Source: Tenggerimyces flavus
GTDB taxonomy: Bacteria; Actinomycetota; Actinomycetes; Propionibacteriales; Actinopolymorphaceae
Direction: 5' to 3'
Assembly: GCF_016907715.1 (NCBI RefSeq)
Contig: NZ_JAFBCM010000001.1
Coordinates: 1,612,001 to 1,676,000 of the forward strand
Length of the DNA stretch: 64,000 nucleotides
Shown here: positions 26,654 through 35,792 of the stretch, piece by piece
How positions within the stretch are numbered: the stretch's first letter is position 1
How the letters are laid out: each line of letters begins with the position of its first letter
Made by a program: the position numbers and the translations under genes
Notes under the pieces: generated by a model
What the model saw: the letters and a program-made list of their open reading frames with translations, nothing else
Databases searched by the model: none
What the model was told of the DNA's origin: nothing

Positions 26654-27475
26654 ATGACCATCCTGATCACGGGCGCCACGGGGAACGTCGGCCGCCCGCT
26701 CGTCGAGCAGCTGCTGTCCGCCGGCCACCGCGTTCGCGCGCTCACCCGCAACCCGCCGCATGCGAACCTGCCCGCCGAAGCGGAGGTCGTCGCGGGCGAC
26801 CTCGGGGACGTCTCGACCCTCGCCGAGGCGTTCGCGGGCGTCACGGCCCTGCACCTGATCGGCTTCGGCTCCGACTACGAGCCGTTGACGAACGCGCCCG
26901 ACATCGTCGACCTCGCCGTGTCCGCAGGCGTGCAGAAGGCGACGATCCTGCGTGGCGACGTGGAGAAGGGGCCGGTGGAGGTGGCCGTCGAGGCGAGCCC
27001 GCTGGAGTGGACGTTCCTCTCCCCGGTCGAGTTCATGGCGAACACACTCGAGTGGGCGGAGACGATCAAGGCCGAGGGCGTCGTACGCGAGGGCTTCGTG
27101 ACCATGAGGAGCGCGATGGTGCACGAGGCCGACATCGCCTCGGTCGCCGCGGCCGTCCTGACGTCGGACGGGCACGCGAAGCAGGACTACTTCCTCACCG
27201 GTCCCGAGGCGCTGACCCCGCCGGAGAAGGTACGGACGATCAGTGAGGGGCTCGGGCGCGACATCGCGTTCGTCGAGCTCACCGAGGAGGAGGTCGTCGC
27301 CAGCTGGCGGGCGGCGGGGTTCTCCGACACCGACGTCGAGTACTTCCGGATGGTGCGGACGAACCCGCCCGAGGCCGCCTACACCCCGCTGCCCACCGTG
27401 GAGCAGGTCACCGGTGTGCCGGCCCGGACGTACGCCCAATGGGTGAAGGAGAACGCGGCCTCCTTCACCCGCTGA
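26654..27475 (+). CDS. NmrA-like NAD(P)-binding protein
   Basis: 273 residues from ATG 26654. The N-terminal Rossmann motif ITGATGNVGRPLVEQLL (GxxGxxG) binds NAD(P). The rest fits the atypical-SDR NmrA/HSCARG group: LHLIGFG, WTFLSPVEFMANTLEW and IASVAAAVLTSDGH. Members act as redox-sensing regulators or as reductases such as quinone reductase-like QorB; which applies is not visible. Alternative upstream start 26621 would overlap the terminator and is rejected. It converges on the sugar-binding protein gene with 6 bp between. Confidence 0.88.
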   Translation: MTILITGATGNVGRPLVEQLLSAGHRVRALTRNPPHANLPAEAEVVAGDLGDVSTLAEAFAGVTALHLIGFGSDYEPLTNAPDIVDLAVSAGVQKATILRGDVEKGPVEVAVEASPLEWTFLSPVEFMANTLEWAETIKAEGVVREGFVTMRSAMVHEADIASVAAAVLTSDGHAKQDYFLTGPEALTPPEKVRTISEGLGRDIAFVELTEEEVVASWRAAGFSDTDVEYFRMVRTNPPEAAYTPLPTVEQVTGVPARTYAQWVKENAASFTR

Positions 27476-27481
27476 GCTCAG

Positions 27482-28747
27482 CTACGGCTTGATGGCCTCG
27501 TTGCCGGCCTTCTCGGCCTCGGCGAGGCCGTCGGCCACGGGCTTGCGGCCGAGGAAGACCTCCTTGAGGATCGGCTCGACCGCGGTCGCTCCCGCGTTCG
27601 CGCGCGGGCCGATCGGGGCGGGGATGGTCTTGCCGGACGCCGCGTCGATGAACGGCTTCACGTCGACGCCCTCCTTCGACCAGTAGTCCACGAAGCCCTG
27701 CTGCGCCGCGGTGACGCCGGGGAACGCGTACCCGCCCTCCGCGATCGCCTTCTGCCCCTCGGCCGAGCCCATCCACTCGAGTACCTTCACGGTCTCGTCG
27801 GCGTGCTTGGTCTTCGCGGACCCCACGGCGGCGACGCCGTGCACGACCGACACCCGACCGGCCGGACCCTCCAGCATCGGCGCGATGCCCCACTCGAACT
27901 GCGCGCCCTCCTGGATGTTCTTCAGGTTGTACGGGCCCGACTGGAACAGGGCCATCTTCCCCTGGATGAACAGATCGCGGACCTTGTCGCCGTTCTCATT
28001 GGTGTCCGCGGCGGACGGCGAGACGTGATGCTTGTTGATCAGGTCGACGATGTACTGGATCGACTTCACGTTCTCCGGCGTGTTGAACGCATAGGCGTCG
28101 CCGTTCTGCCACACGCCGCCGTTCGAACCGACGAAGTCCCAGTAGATCGACTGCCCGTCGTAGGAGGCGTTGAAGGCGAACTGGGAGCCCTTCGTGAGCT
28201 TCTGCGCCGCCGGGAGGAACGTGTCGGCCGCGCCGCCCTCGGGCGACCACTTGAGCGTGGCCGGATCCACGCCGGCCGCGGAGACCAGATCCTTGTTGTA
28301 GAACAGGGCAATCGAGTCCCACAGCTGCGGTACGCCCCACAGCACGTTGTCGCGGGTGTAGAGGTCGACGACCGACTTCTGCCAGTCCGCCTTCTGGTCG
28401 CCGAGCTTCTCGTCGATGTTCAGCAGGCTCTTGTTGTCGGCGTAGATGCCGAAGTTCGACGTGTTGGTCCAGAAGATGTCCGAGACGGTCCCGCTGCCGA
28501 CGTCCGCCGTGAGCTTGGTCCAGTAGTCAGCCCACGGGATCAGTTCGATCTTCACGTCGATGTCGGTGTTCTGCTTCTCGAACTCCGCGAACGACTGCTC
28601 GTACGCCTTCGCGACCTGGTCGTCCCAGAGCCGGAACGTCACCTGGGTCTTGCCCCCGGCATCGGGCGAGCCCCCGTCGTCTCCGCCCACGGCGCAACCG
28701 GCCAGAGCCAGCGCTAGTACCGCGACGGACATTGCTACGCGCCGCAT
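27482..28747 (-). CDS. ABC sugar transporter, substrate-binding lipoprotein
   Basis: 421 residues. The signal peptide ends in the lipobox LALAGC (Cys about 18), then a Gly/Asp-rich linker. It fits extracellular solute-binding family 1 (MalE-like): VTFRLWDDQVAKAYEQSFAEFE at the N-terminal lobe, WTKLTADVGSGTVSDIFW, and LWGVPQLWDSIALFYNKDL. It would deliver a sugar or oligosaccharide to the two permeases just upstream (15 bp gap), as third gene of the operon. Confidence 0.93.
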   Translation of the reverse strand: MRRVAMSVAVLALALAGCAVGGDDGGSPDAGGKTQVTFRLWDDQVAKAYEQSFAEFEKQNTDIDVKIELIPWADYWTKLTADVGSGTVSDIFWTNTSNFGIYADNKSLLNIDEKLGDQKADWQKSVVDLYTRDNVLWGVPQLWDSIALFYNKDLVSAAGVDPATLKWSPEGGAADTFLPAAQKLTKGSQFAFNASYDGQSIYWDFVGSNGGVWQNGDAYAFNTPENVKSIQYIVDLINKHHVSPSAADTNENGDKVRDLFIQGKMALFQSGPYNLKNIQEGAQFEWGIAPMLEGPAGRVSVVHGVAAVGSAKTKHADETVKVLEWMGSAEGQKAIAEGGYAFPGVTAAQQGFVDYWSKEGVDVKPFIDAASGKTIPAPIGPRANAGATAVEPILKEVFLGRKPVADGLAEAEKAGNEAIKP

Positions 28748-28762
28748 GGTCCTACCCTTCGA

Positions 28763-29587
28763 CTACTTCAACCCAGTAAGTGAGATCGAGCGAACGACGT
28801 GTCGTTGGAACACCAAGAAGAGTACGACCAATGGCGCCATTGCCACCGTCGCCGCCGCCATCACGAGCGTCCAGTTCCCGTTGTACTGGGACTGCAGGCT
28901 CGCCGTCGCCACCGTCAGCACCCGCCACTTGTCGGACGAGGTGATGATCAGCGGCCAGAGGAAGTTGTTCCAGTGCGTGACGATCGTGATGATCGTCAGG
29001 GTGGCCAGGATCGGCCGGCTCATCGGCACGATGACGTGCCGCAGAATCCGCAATGTACCCGCGCCATCCAGCCGCGCGGCGCTGATCAGGTCCTCGGGGA
29101 TGCCGCGGAAGTACTCGCGGAGCAGGAAGATCGCGTACGGCGACCCCAGCAGCGTCGGCAACACGATGCCCCAGAACGTGTCCCGCAGGCCGACCTGGCT
29201 GAACATCGTGTACAGCGGGATCAGCGTCACCACCTGCGGAACCATCAACGTGGCAAGGTAAATCCAGAACAGCGCCTCGCGGCCGGGGAAGCGGACGCGG
29301 GCGAACGCGTACGCCGCCAGCACCGAGCAGACGAGCTGCCCGACCAGGATCACCACGACGACCTGGATGGTGATCGCGAGTGGCGGGATGAAGTCGTACC
29401 TGCCACTGAAAAGTGCCGCGTAGTTGGTGAAAGTTACGGGATCTGGCGGCGTCAGCGTCGGCTCGCGGGCGAACTGCTGCGGGCTCTTGAGCGACGTGCC
29501 GAAGCTGAGCACGTACGGACCCAGCGTGATCAGCGCGCCGGCGATCAGCAGCGCGTACGTCCCGAGGTTGGCGAGGAGTCTTCTCAT
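28763..29587 (-). CDS. ABC sugar transporter permease (MalG type)
   Basis: 274 residues, six predicted helices. The EAA loop contact with the ATPase is seen in EYFRGIPEDLISAARLDGAGTLRILRHVIVPMSRP. Start ATG 29587 overlaps the previous permease stop by ATGA, showing translational coupling. The ORF stays open far upstream in this frame but overlaps the other permease there. Confidence 0.93.
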   Translation of the reverse strand: MRRLLANLGTYALLIAGALITLGPYVLSFGTSLKSPQQFAREPTLTPPDPVTFTNYAALFSGRYDFIPPLAITIQVVVVILVGQLVCSVLAAYAFARVRFPGREALFWIYLATLMVPQVVTLIPLYTMFSQVGLRDTFWGIVLPTLLGSPYAIFLLREYFRGIPEDLISAARLDGAGTLRILRHVIVPMSRPILATLTIITIVTHWNNFLWPLIITSSDKWRVLTVATASLQSQYNGNWTLVMAAATVAMAPLVVLFLVFQRHVVRSISLTGLK

Positions 29588-30507
29588 GACAGGTCGTAGG
29601 TGATCCGGCGGCGGAAGTAGAGCTGCTGCGCGAGCGTGACGGCGACCAGCAGGACGAGCAACACGACGGCGATCGCGGCGGCGCGGCCGAGCCGGTATGA
29701 CTCGAACGCCTCGTAGTAGATCCGCGAGGCGATCACGTCGGTCCGGCCGGCGGGGCCGCCGCCCGTCATCGCGTACACGGTGTCGAAGACCTGGAAGCTC
29801 GAGATGATGCCGGTGACGAGCACGAAGAACGTGGTGGGTCGCAGCAGCGGCAAGGTGAGGCGCCAGAACGTCTGCCAGCCGTCCGCGCCGTCGATGCGCG
29901 CGGCCTCGTACAGCTGCGGCGGGATCGCGTTCAGGCCGGCAAGGAAGAACAGCGTCACGTACCCGACCTGCGACCAGATCGTCACCGTGGCGACGGCCGG
30001 GAGGGCGAGCGTGGTGGACGAGAGCCACTCGACGCGTTCGCCGATCAGCGCGTTGAGGGCGCCGTCGGACGGGTCGAACACCCAGCGCCAGACGACGCCG
30101 AGCGCGAGGGGTGCGGAGATCCACGGGATCACGTAGATGACGCGGAACAGGTTGGAGCCGGGGAGCCGCCGGTTGACCAGCAGGGCGGTGACGAGGCCGA
30201 GCACGGTCTGGACGGGGATGACGATGAGGACGAAGAACAGGGTGACGAGCAGCGAGTTGCCGACCTGCTTGTCGCCGAGGATCTGGAGGTAGTTGTCGAG
30301 CCCGACCCATCGTGCGGGGCTGACGAGGTCCCAACTCTGCAGGCTGATGGACAGGACGACGAAGACGGGGAAGACGAGGAACAAGCCAACGCCGAGCAGG
30401 CTGGGCGCGAGCAGCGCGTATCCCGTTGCCGCCTCCCGGCGCGCGAGCCTCGACCGCCTCGGCGGCGCGGCCTGCCGCCGCACGCGCTCGCTCGTCTGGA
30501 CCGCCAC
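29584..30507 (-). CDS. ABC sugar transporter permease (MalF type)
   Basis: 307 residues from GTG 30507. A basic N-terminus (RRSRLARREAATGYALLAPSLLG) is followed by six helices and the EAA loop LYEAARIDGADGWQTFWRLTLPLLRP. First gene of the permease-permease-binding protein operon. No ATP-binding subunit is present; actinobacterial sugar importers often share a MsiK-type ATPase encoded elsewhere. No regulator gene is adjacent. Confidence 0.93.
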   Translation of the reverse strand: MAVQTSERVRRQAAPPRRSRLARREAATGYALLAPSLLGVGLFLVFPVFVVLSISLQSWDLVSPARWVGLDNYLQILGDKQVGNSLLVTLFFVLIVIPVQTVLGLVTALLVNRRLPGSNLFRVIYVIPWISAPLALGVVWRWVFDPSDGALNALIGERVEWLSSTTLALPAVATVTIWSQVGYVTLFFLAGLNAIPPQLYEAARIDGADGWQTFWRLTLPLLRPTTFFVLVTGIISSFQVFDTVYAMTGGGPAGRTDVIASRIYYEAFESYRLGRAAAIAVVLLVLLVAVTLAQQLYFRRRITYDLS

Positions 30508-30574
30508 CGAATCCCTATGTTGCTAGTAAGAGCCGAACCTGAAGCATCTTAGCGGCGGTTTCGCGTGCCTTTGG

Positions 30575-31822
30575 TCAGGCGACGGCGGCCTCGGGTTCGC
30601 GGCGGGCGAAGTCGGGGGCGTGTTCGGGGCGGAGGCCGATAGCGACGGCGTACGCGGGGATGCCTTGCAGGCTTGGGAAACGCTGGAGCAGCCGGAGTGG
30701 GGCGGGCAGCTTGGTGGCGTCGGAAACGTCCGCGGCGCCGGTCGTCACGCGGCGGAGGAACTGCTTGTGGATGAACGCCTGCGCGCTCTGGACGACGGCG
30801 GCTGGCCACATCCGGCGCGCCTGCACCTTCGCCAGGTCCTCGCGGCCGAGCTTGCCGTCACGAAGGGGCTCGGCCAGCAATCGGGCCGTGGCGACGGCGT
30901 CCTGGATCGCGAGGTTGATGCCGACGCCGCCGACCGGCGACATCGCGTGGGCGGCGTCGCCGATGCAGAGCACGCCGTCGTCGTACCACCGCCGGAGCCG
31001 GTCGATCTCGACCGTCAGCAGCTTGACGTCGTTCCAGTCGCGTAGCGCGTCGACCCGGTCCTCGAGCCAGGGGAACTGCTCGACGACCTCGTTCCGGAAT
31101 GTCGCGATGCTGGCCTGGCGCAGCTCGGCGTCGGCGCCCTTGGGGATGATCGTTCCGACCTGGAAGAACGCGCCCTGGTCGATGAGCACGAACATCTTGC
31201 CGCCGGACACGCGGCCACCGGCCCCGGACGGGTCGTCTTCGTGCCGCGGCAGCCGGAACCACCACACGTCCACCGGCGTGCCGTACGACCGCACCCGCAG
31301 CCGCGTTCGGTCGCGGACGACGGACGACCTTCCGTCGCAGCCGACGACGAGGTCGGCGTAGAGGTGGCCAGCGGAGCCGTCGGGGTTGCGGTAGTCGACG
31401 CCGATCACCTTGCGGTCGCGTTCGATGAGGCCGGTGACCTCGGTGTTCATCCGCAGCTCGAACGTGGGCTCTTCCCGTGCCGCATCGGCAAGCAGGTCGA
31501 GGAAATCCCACTGCGGAACGAGCGCGATGTGCTGGTGTCGTCCCGGCAGCCTGCGCAGGTCGCCGATGGGTTGGAGGCCCTGGTCGAGCGCCAGGTAGAC
31601 CTGCTCGACCTTGCGATGCGGGACCCGTTCGAACGCCGGGCCGAGCCCGAGCTCGTCCAACAAGGTCAACGTCGACGCGTGCACGGTGTCGCCCCGAAAG
31701 TCTCGGAGGAAGTCGCCGTGTTTCTCGAGAACGGTGACCTCGATACCGGCGCGAGCGAGCAGGAGCCCGAGCATCATGCCCGCCGGTCCACCGCCGACGA
31801 CGCAGCACGTGGTCTTAGGCAT
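30575..31822 (-). CDS. FAD-dependent aromatic-ring hydroxylase-like monooxygenase
   Basis: 415 residues, PHBH/UbiH-type flavoprotein. Dinucleotide motif CCVVGGGPAGMMLGLLLARAG with a following acidic LEKHGD; the DG motif region LVVGCDGRSSVVR; and GDAAHAMSPVGGVGINLAIQDA, which binds FAD ribityl phosphate. It would hydroxylate an aromatic or polyketide-like substrate using NAD(P)H and oxygen; substrate unknown. A palindromic operator-like site lies 19 bp before its start. Confidence 0.92.
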   Translation of the reverse strand: MPKTTCCVVGGGPAGMMLGLLLARAGIEVTVLEKHGDFLRDFRGDTVHASTLTLLDELGLGPAFERVPHRKVEQVYLALDQGLQPIGDLRRLPGRHQHIALVPQWDFLDLLADAAREEPTFELRMNTEVTGLIERDRKVIGVDYRNPDGSAGHLYADLVVGCDGRSSVVRDRTRLRVRSYGTPVDVWWFRLPRHEDDPSGAGGRVSGGKMFVLIDQGAFFQVGTIIPKGADAELRQASIATFRNEVVEQFPWLEDRVDALRDWNDVKLLTVEIDRLRRWYDDGVLCIGDAAHAMSPVGGVGINLAIQDAVATARLLAEPLRDGKLGREDLAKVQARRMWPAAVVQSAQAFIHKQFLRRVTTGAADVSDATKLPAPLRLLQRFPSLQGIPAYAVAIGLRPEHAPDFARREPEAAVA

Positions 31823-31840
31823 GGCACCCTCCCACAGATC

Positions 31841-31854
31841 TCACCATTTGGTGA
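31841..31854. promoter_or_regulatory. Palindrome TCACCATTTGGTGA before the monooxygenase gene
   Basis: Perfect 6-bp arms around TT, 19 bp upstream of the monooxygenase start and in the divergent purL region. Shape and size fit a TetR/MarR/PadR-type operator. The regulator is not in view. Confidence 0.45.
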
Positions 31855-31959
31855 ATATGTCCAGGATCTGCGCCACTCGCCCCCGGGTCAAGGTGGCGTC
31901 CGTCACTAGACACATGCCCACTCTCCGAACGTTTACGGCTTATCTCGTAGCGTGTAGCC

Positions 31960-34209
31960 GTGAGCGTCGACACGGTCAAGCACGCGGCCACCAGTCCCGG
32001 GGTCGAGCAGCCCTTCGCCGAGCTGGGGCTCAAGCCGGACGAGTACACGCGGATTCGCGAGATTCTCGGCCGGCGGCCGACAAGTTGCGAGCTCGCGATG
32101 TACTCGGTGATGTGGAGCGAGCACTGCTCGTACAAGAGCAGCAAGGTCCACCTGCGCCGGTTCGGCGACCTGCCGACGGAGACGCCGGTCGGAAAGCTGC
32201 TCGCCGGCATCGGTGAGCAGGCCGGTGTGGTCGACATCGGCCAGGGGTACGCGGTCACGTTCAAGGTCGAGTCGCACAACCACCCGAGCTACGTCGAGCC
32301 GTACCAGGGCGCGGCGACCGGCGTCGGCGGCATCGTGCGCGACATCCTCGCGATGGGTGCGCGTCCCGTCGCGGTCATGGACAGCCTCCGCTTCGGGCCG
32401 GCCGACGCGCCGGACACGCATCGCGTGCTGCCGGGCGTCGTCGCGGGCGTCGGCGGGTACGGCAACTGCCTGGGGCTGCCGAACATCGGCGGCGAGGTCG
32501 TCTTCGACTCCTCGTACCTCGGGAATCCCCTGGTGAACGCGCTCTGCGTGGGGGTGCTGCGGCACGAGGAGCTGCACCTCGCGAAGGCTTCCGGTGTCGG
32601 GAACCAGGTGATCCTGTACGGCGCCAAGACCGGCGGCGACGGGATCGGTGGAGTTTCGGTCCTCGCGAGCGAAACTTTCGACGCCGACGGTCCGGCGAAG
32701 CGGCCGAGCGTGCAGGTCGGCGACCCGTTCATGGAGAAGCTGCTGATCGAGTGCACGCTCGAGCTCTTCGCTCAGGAGCTCGTGGTCGGGATCCAGGATC
32801 TCGGTGGTGCGGGGCTGTCGTGTGCGACGTCGGAGCTGGCCTCGGCGGGCGAGGGCGGCATGCGGGTGTGGCTGGATCGCGTGCCGCTGCGGGACTCCTC
32901 GCTGGCTCCGGAGGAGATCCTGATGAGCGAGTCGCAGGAACGCATGATGGCGGTGGTCGAGCCGGCGCACGTCGAGGCCTTCCTCGCCACGTGTGAGAAG
33001 TGGGACATCCCGGCGACGGTGGTCGGTGAGGTCGACGCTTCCGGGCGGCTGGTCGTGGAGTGGCACGGTGACGTTGTCGTCGACGTTCCGCCTCGGACGG
33101 TGGCGCATGAGGGGCCTGTCTACGAACGGCCTTTCGCTCGGCCTGCTTGGCAGGATGAGCTGCAGGCCTCGTCGCCGGATGCGCTGGAGCGGCCAGCTTC
33201 CGGTGATGCGCTGCGTTCGACGTTGCTGCGGTTGGCCGCCTCGCCGAACCTGTGCGATCGGTCGTGGGTGACGGACCAGTACGACCGGTACATTCTCGGA
33301 AACACGGTGCTCGCGCAGCCGGAAGATGCCGGCATGATCCGGGTCGACGAAGCGTCCGGGCTCGGGGTCGCGGTGGCGACGGACTGCAACGGGCGGTACA
33401 CCAAGCTCGATCCTTACGTGGGCGCGCAGCTGGCACTTTCGGAGTCGTACCGGAACATCGCGGTCTCCGGGGCCCTGCCGCTGGCGGTGACGGACTGCCT
33501 GAACTTCGGGTCGCCGGAGGACCCGTCGGTGATGTGGCAGTTCGCCGAGGCGATCCGCGGCCTGGCCGACGGTTGCCGGGCGCTGGGGCTGCCGGTGACG
33601 GGTGGGAACGTGTCGTTCTACAACCAGACCGGCGAGCAGGCGATCCTGCCGACGCCGGTGGTGGGTGTGCTCGGCGTGGTGTCGGACGTGCGGCGGCGGA
33701 CGCCGTCGGGGTGGCGGACGCCGGGCGAGGTGCTGTACCTGGTGGGGACGACGCGGCCGGAGTTCGGCGGCTCGGAGTGGGCGCACGTGGTGCACTCGCA
33801 TCTCGGTGGGCTGCCCCCGCAAGTCGACCTTGACGCCGAGCGTGCATTGGCGGGAATCCTTCGACAGGCTTCGGAATCCGGCGTCGTGTCGGCGGCGCAT
33901 GACCTGTCCGACGGCGGCCTGGCACAGGCGTTGGTGGAAGGCGCTCTGCGCTACGGCTTCGGCGCGCGGGTTGCTGTGGCTGGCGACCCGTTTGTCGCGC
34001 TGTTCTCCGAGTCGGTCGCGCGTGCGGTGGTGGCCGTGCCGGTGGCGTCGGAGGCCGATTTCGTCAACCTGTGTGGGGACTTCCCGGCGACGCGCCTCGG
34101 CGTCGTGACGGGGGAGGGCGACGACCTGGTGGTCGAGGGCCAGTTCGCGATCTCGCTCGCCGAGCTCCGTTCCGCCTGGACCGCGACGTTGCCGGCGCTC
34201 TTCGAGTAG
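31960..34209 (+). CDS. purL: Phosphoribosylformylglycinamidine synthase subunit PurL
   Basis: 749 residues from GTG 31960. Large synthetase subunit of the three-part FGAM synthase. It aminates FGAR using ammonia from PurQ and ATP. Motifs: [53 protein letters not shown], and in the second half [11 protein letters not shown] and [11 protein letters not shown]. Length is typical of the split form. It is separated from purSQ by five unrelated genes. Confidence 0.97.
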   Translation: MSVDTVKHAATSPGVEQPFAELGLKPDEYTRIREILGRRPTSCELAMYSVMWSEHCSYKSSKVHLRRFGDLPTETPVGKLLAGIGEQAGVVDIGQGYAVTFKVESHNHPSYVEPYQGAATGVGGIVRDILAMGARPVAVMDSLRFGPADAPDTHRVLPGVVAGVGGYGNCLGLPNIGGEVVFDSSYLGNPLVNALCVGVLRHEELHLAKASGVGNQVILYGAKTGGDGIGGVSVLASETFDADGPAKRPSVQVGDPFMEKLLIECTLELFAQELVVGIQDLGGAGLSCATSELASAGEGGMRVWLDRVPLRDSSLAPEEILMSESQERMMAVVEPAHVEAFLATCEKWDIPATVVGEVDASGRLVVEWHGDVVVDVPPRTVAHEGPVYERPFARPAWQDELQASSPDALERPASGDALRSTLLRLAASPNLCDRSWVTDQYDRYILGNTVLAQPEDAGMIRVDEASGLGVAVATDCNGRYTKLDPYVGAQLALSESYRNIAVSGALPLAVTDCLNFGSPEDPSVMWQFAEAIRGLADGCRALGLPVTGGNVSFYNQTGEQAILPTPVVGVLGVVSDVRRRTPSGWRTPGEVLYLVGTTRPEFGGSEWAHVVHSHLGGLPPQVDLDAERALAGILRQASESGVVSAAHDLSDGGLAQALVEGALRYGFGARVAVAGDPFVALFSESVARAVVAVPVASEADFVNLCGDFPATRLGVVTGEGDDLVVEGQFAISLAELRSAWTATLPALFE

Positions 34210-34327
34210 GCCGGATTTCGTCCACAACCCGCCGGTATCCGAAGTTGTCCACATTCGCCGCATCGGCGCTCGCCCATCCCTTGCCGATCGGGCAGGCTTG
34301 AGGCAATCGCGGGCTCCATCCGCGACA

Positions 34328-34386
34328 GGCCTCGGCATTCGTGGCCGAGGCCCGGGGGGAGGGGGAGGCCCACCCGTTGGTGGGCC
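34328..34386. terminator. Two stem-loops in the gene-free stretch after purL
   Basis: GGCCTCGGC/GCCGAGGCC (34328-34352, 7-nt loop) and GGCCCACC/GGTGGGCC (34367-34386, 4-nt loop). The rest of 34210-34660 shows no convincing gene. The pair probably ends transcription from both purL and the convergent oxidoreductase. Confidence 0.6.
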
Positions 34387-34660
34387 GGGCCGTCGCGAGA
34401 GTGGTGGCGGGGAGTGGGTTGACGGAGTATTGAACGAGCGTTTCGTCAACGTGGGTTGAGGATTCTCGGCAGCCCCGCCTTCCCAGGTTGAGCGATTGCC
34501 CTGGTGAGTGCCATCCGCGCAGCCACGGACGCTTGGTGGGCTTGGTATCGCGTCATGACTCGCGGCGCGCCAGTGATCGTGCGGAGCTGCTGTTCGGCCA
34601 CGCCGCCAGCTGTATGCGGCAAGGTCGCCCGGCCCGCCGGCGCCGGTGGTGCGAGTCGCC

Positions 34661-35782
34661 TCAGAAGGTCGTGGTCAGGTCCTGGGTTTGGCCGGTCGAA
34701 GCCGCTCGGTAGGCCGACTCGATGATGTCGATCACGTGCCGCGCGTGCTCCGCCGTCACGATGGACGGCGAGCCGTCGCGGACCCAGTCGACGAGCTGCA
34801 TGACGTCCTCGTAGACGTGCTGCTCCTCGATATCGCGGTGCACCCCCGTCACGTGCGGCAGCAGGGCCTGGTTGCCGTGGCCGCGCGCCGAACGTTCGTC
34901 GGGGTTGCGGCCGGGGAAGTCGAACGGTTCGCCGTTCAGCAGCAGGCCGTTGATGGTGCCCTTCGTTCCGTAGAAGGCGCCGCCCATGCCGCCGGTCATG
35001 CCGCCGGCGGCGGTGCCTGTCGCGACGCAGAACAGGTTGGCGCCGAAGTCGATCAGCACCGCGGTGTTGTCGTCCGCGTCGGTCTCCACGTCCCGGCCGC
35101 CGAACGAGCGCACCGGCACGCGGACGCCTGACATCGCCGTCACGCGCCGCGCTGGGCCGAGGATGCCGGTCACCGTGTGCAGCGAGTAGACCGTCATGTC
35201 GTACATCGGGCCGCCACCTGGCTTGCGGAAGTACCACGACGGGTCGATGTTCGACAGCACGTCGGACCCGCCGCGCACCGACTCGTCCTCGTGGTACGTG
35301 CCGAACGCCGCGCCGCAGCTCACCCAGGACAACGTCCCGATCGCGCCCGACGCGATCAGCTCGCGCGTACGCACGTGGTGCGGCCGCAGCATCTCACCCG
35401 GCGAAGCCACGATCCGCAGCGAGTTCGCCGCCGCGAGGTCGATCAGCTCCGAAGCCTCGGCGACCGTCACCGTCATCGTCTTGTTGAAGTGAACGTGCTT
35501 GCCCGCCTGCAAGGCCAACTTGCCCTGCTCGTAGTGCAAACCGATCGGCGACGCGATCGTGACGGCGTCGACGTCGCCGCGGGCGAGCAGGTCCTCGTAC
35601 TCGGTGAACCCCTGCTCGACCCCGAACTTCGCCGCGGCCGCATCCGCCCGGCCGGGCACCGGGTCGCAGACCGCGGCGAGCTTCACCCGGTCCGCAAGAT
35701 CGGGTTGACACAGGTGGGGAAGGATCCCTCGCACCGAGATGCTGCCCGCTCCAACGACGCCCATCCGTACCGCAGCTGCCAT
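34661..35782 (-). CDS. Gfo/Idh/MocA-family oxidoreductase
   Basis: 373 residues. N-terminal Rossmann fold with VGVVGAG-type motif (MGVVGAGSISVRGILPHL), then DAVTIASPIGLHYEQGKLAL. The family's usual EKP dyad reads NKT here (HVHFNKTMTV), keeping Lys but changing Glu and Pro. The C-terminal alpha/beta domain has GGGPMYDMTVYSLHTVTGILGP. Members oxidise or reduce sugars and cyclitols with NAD(P). Probable role in sugar catabolism with the kinase 1.8 kb away. Only 10 bp separate it from the quinone reductase gene upstream on the same strand. Confidence 0.9.
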   Translation of the reverse strand: MAAAVRMGVVGAGSISVRGILPHLCQPDLADRVKLAAVCDPVPGRADAAAAKFGVEQGFTEYEDLLARGDVDAVTIASPIGLHYEQGKLALQAGKHVHFNKTMTVTVAEASELIDLAAANSLRIVASPGEMLRPHHVRTRELIASGAIGTLSWVSCGAAFGTYHEDESVRGGSDVLSNIDPSWYFRKPGGGPMYDMTVYSLHTVTGILGPARRVTAMSGVRVPVRSFGGRDVETDADDNTAVLIDFGANLFCVATGTAAGGMTGGMGGAFYGTKGTINGLLLNGEPFDFPGRNPDERSARGHGNQALLPHVTGVHRDIEEQHVYEDVMQLVDWVRDGSPSIVTAEHARHVIDIIESAYRAASTGQTQDLTTTF

Positions 35783-35792
35783 GTACGCAAGG

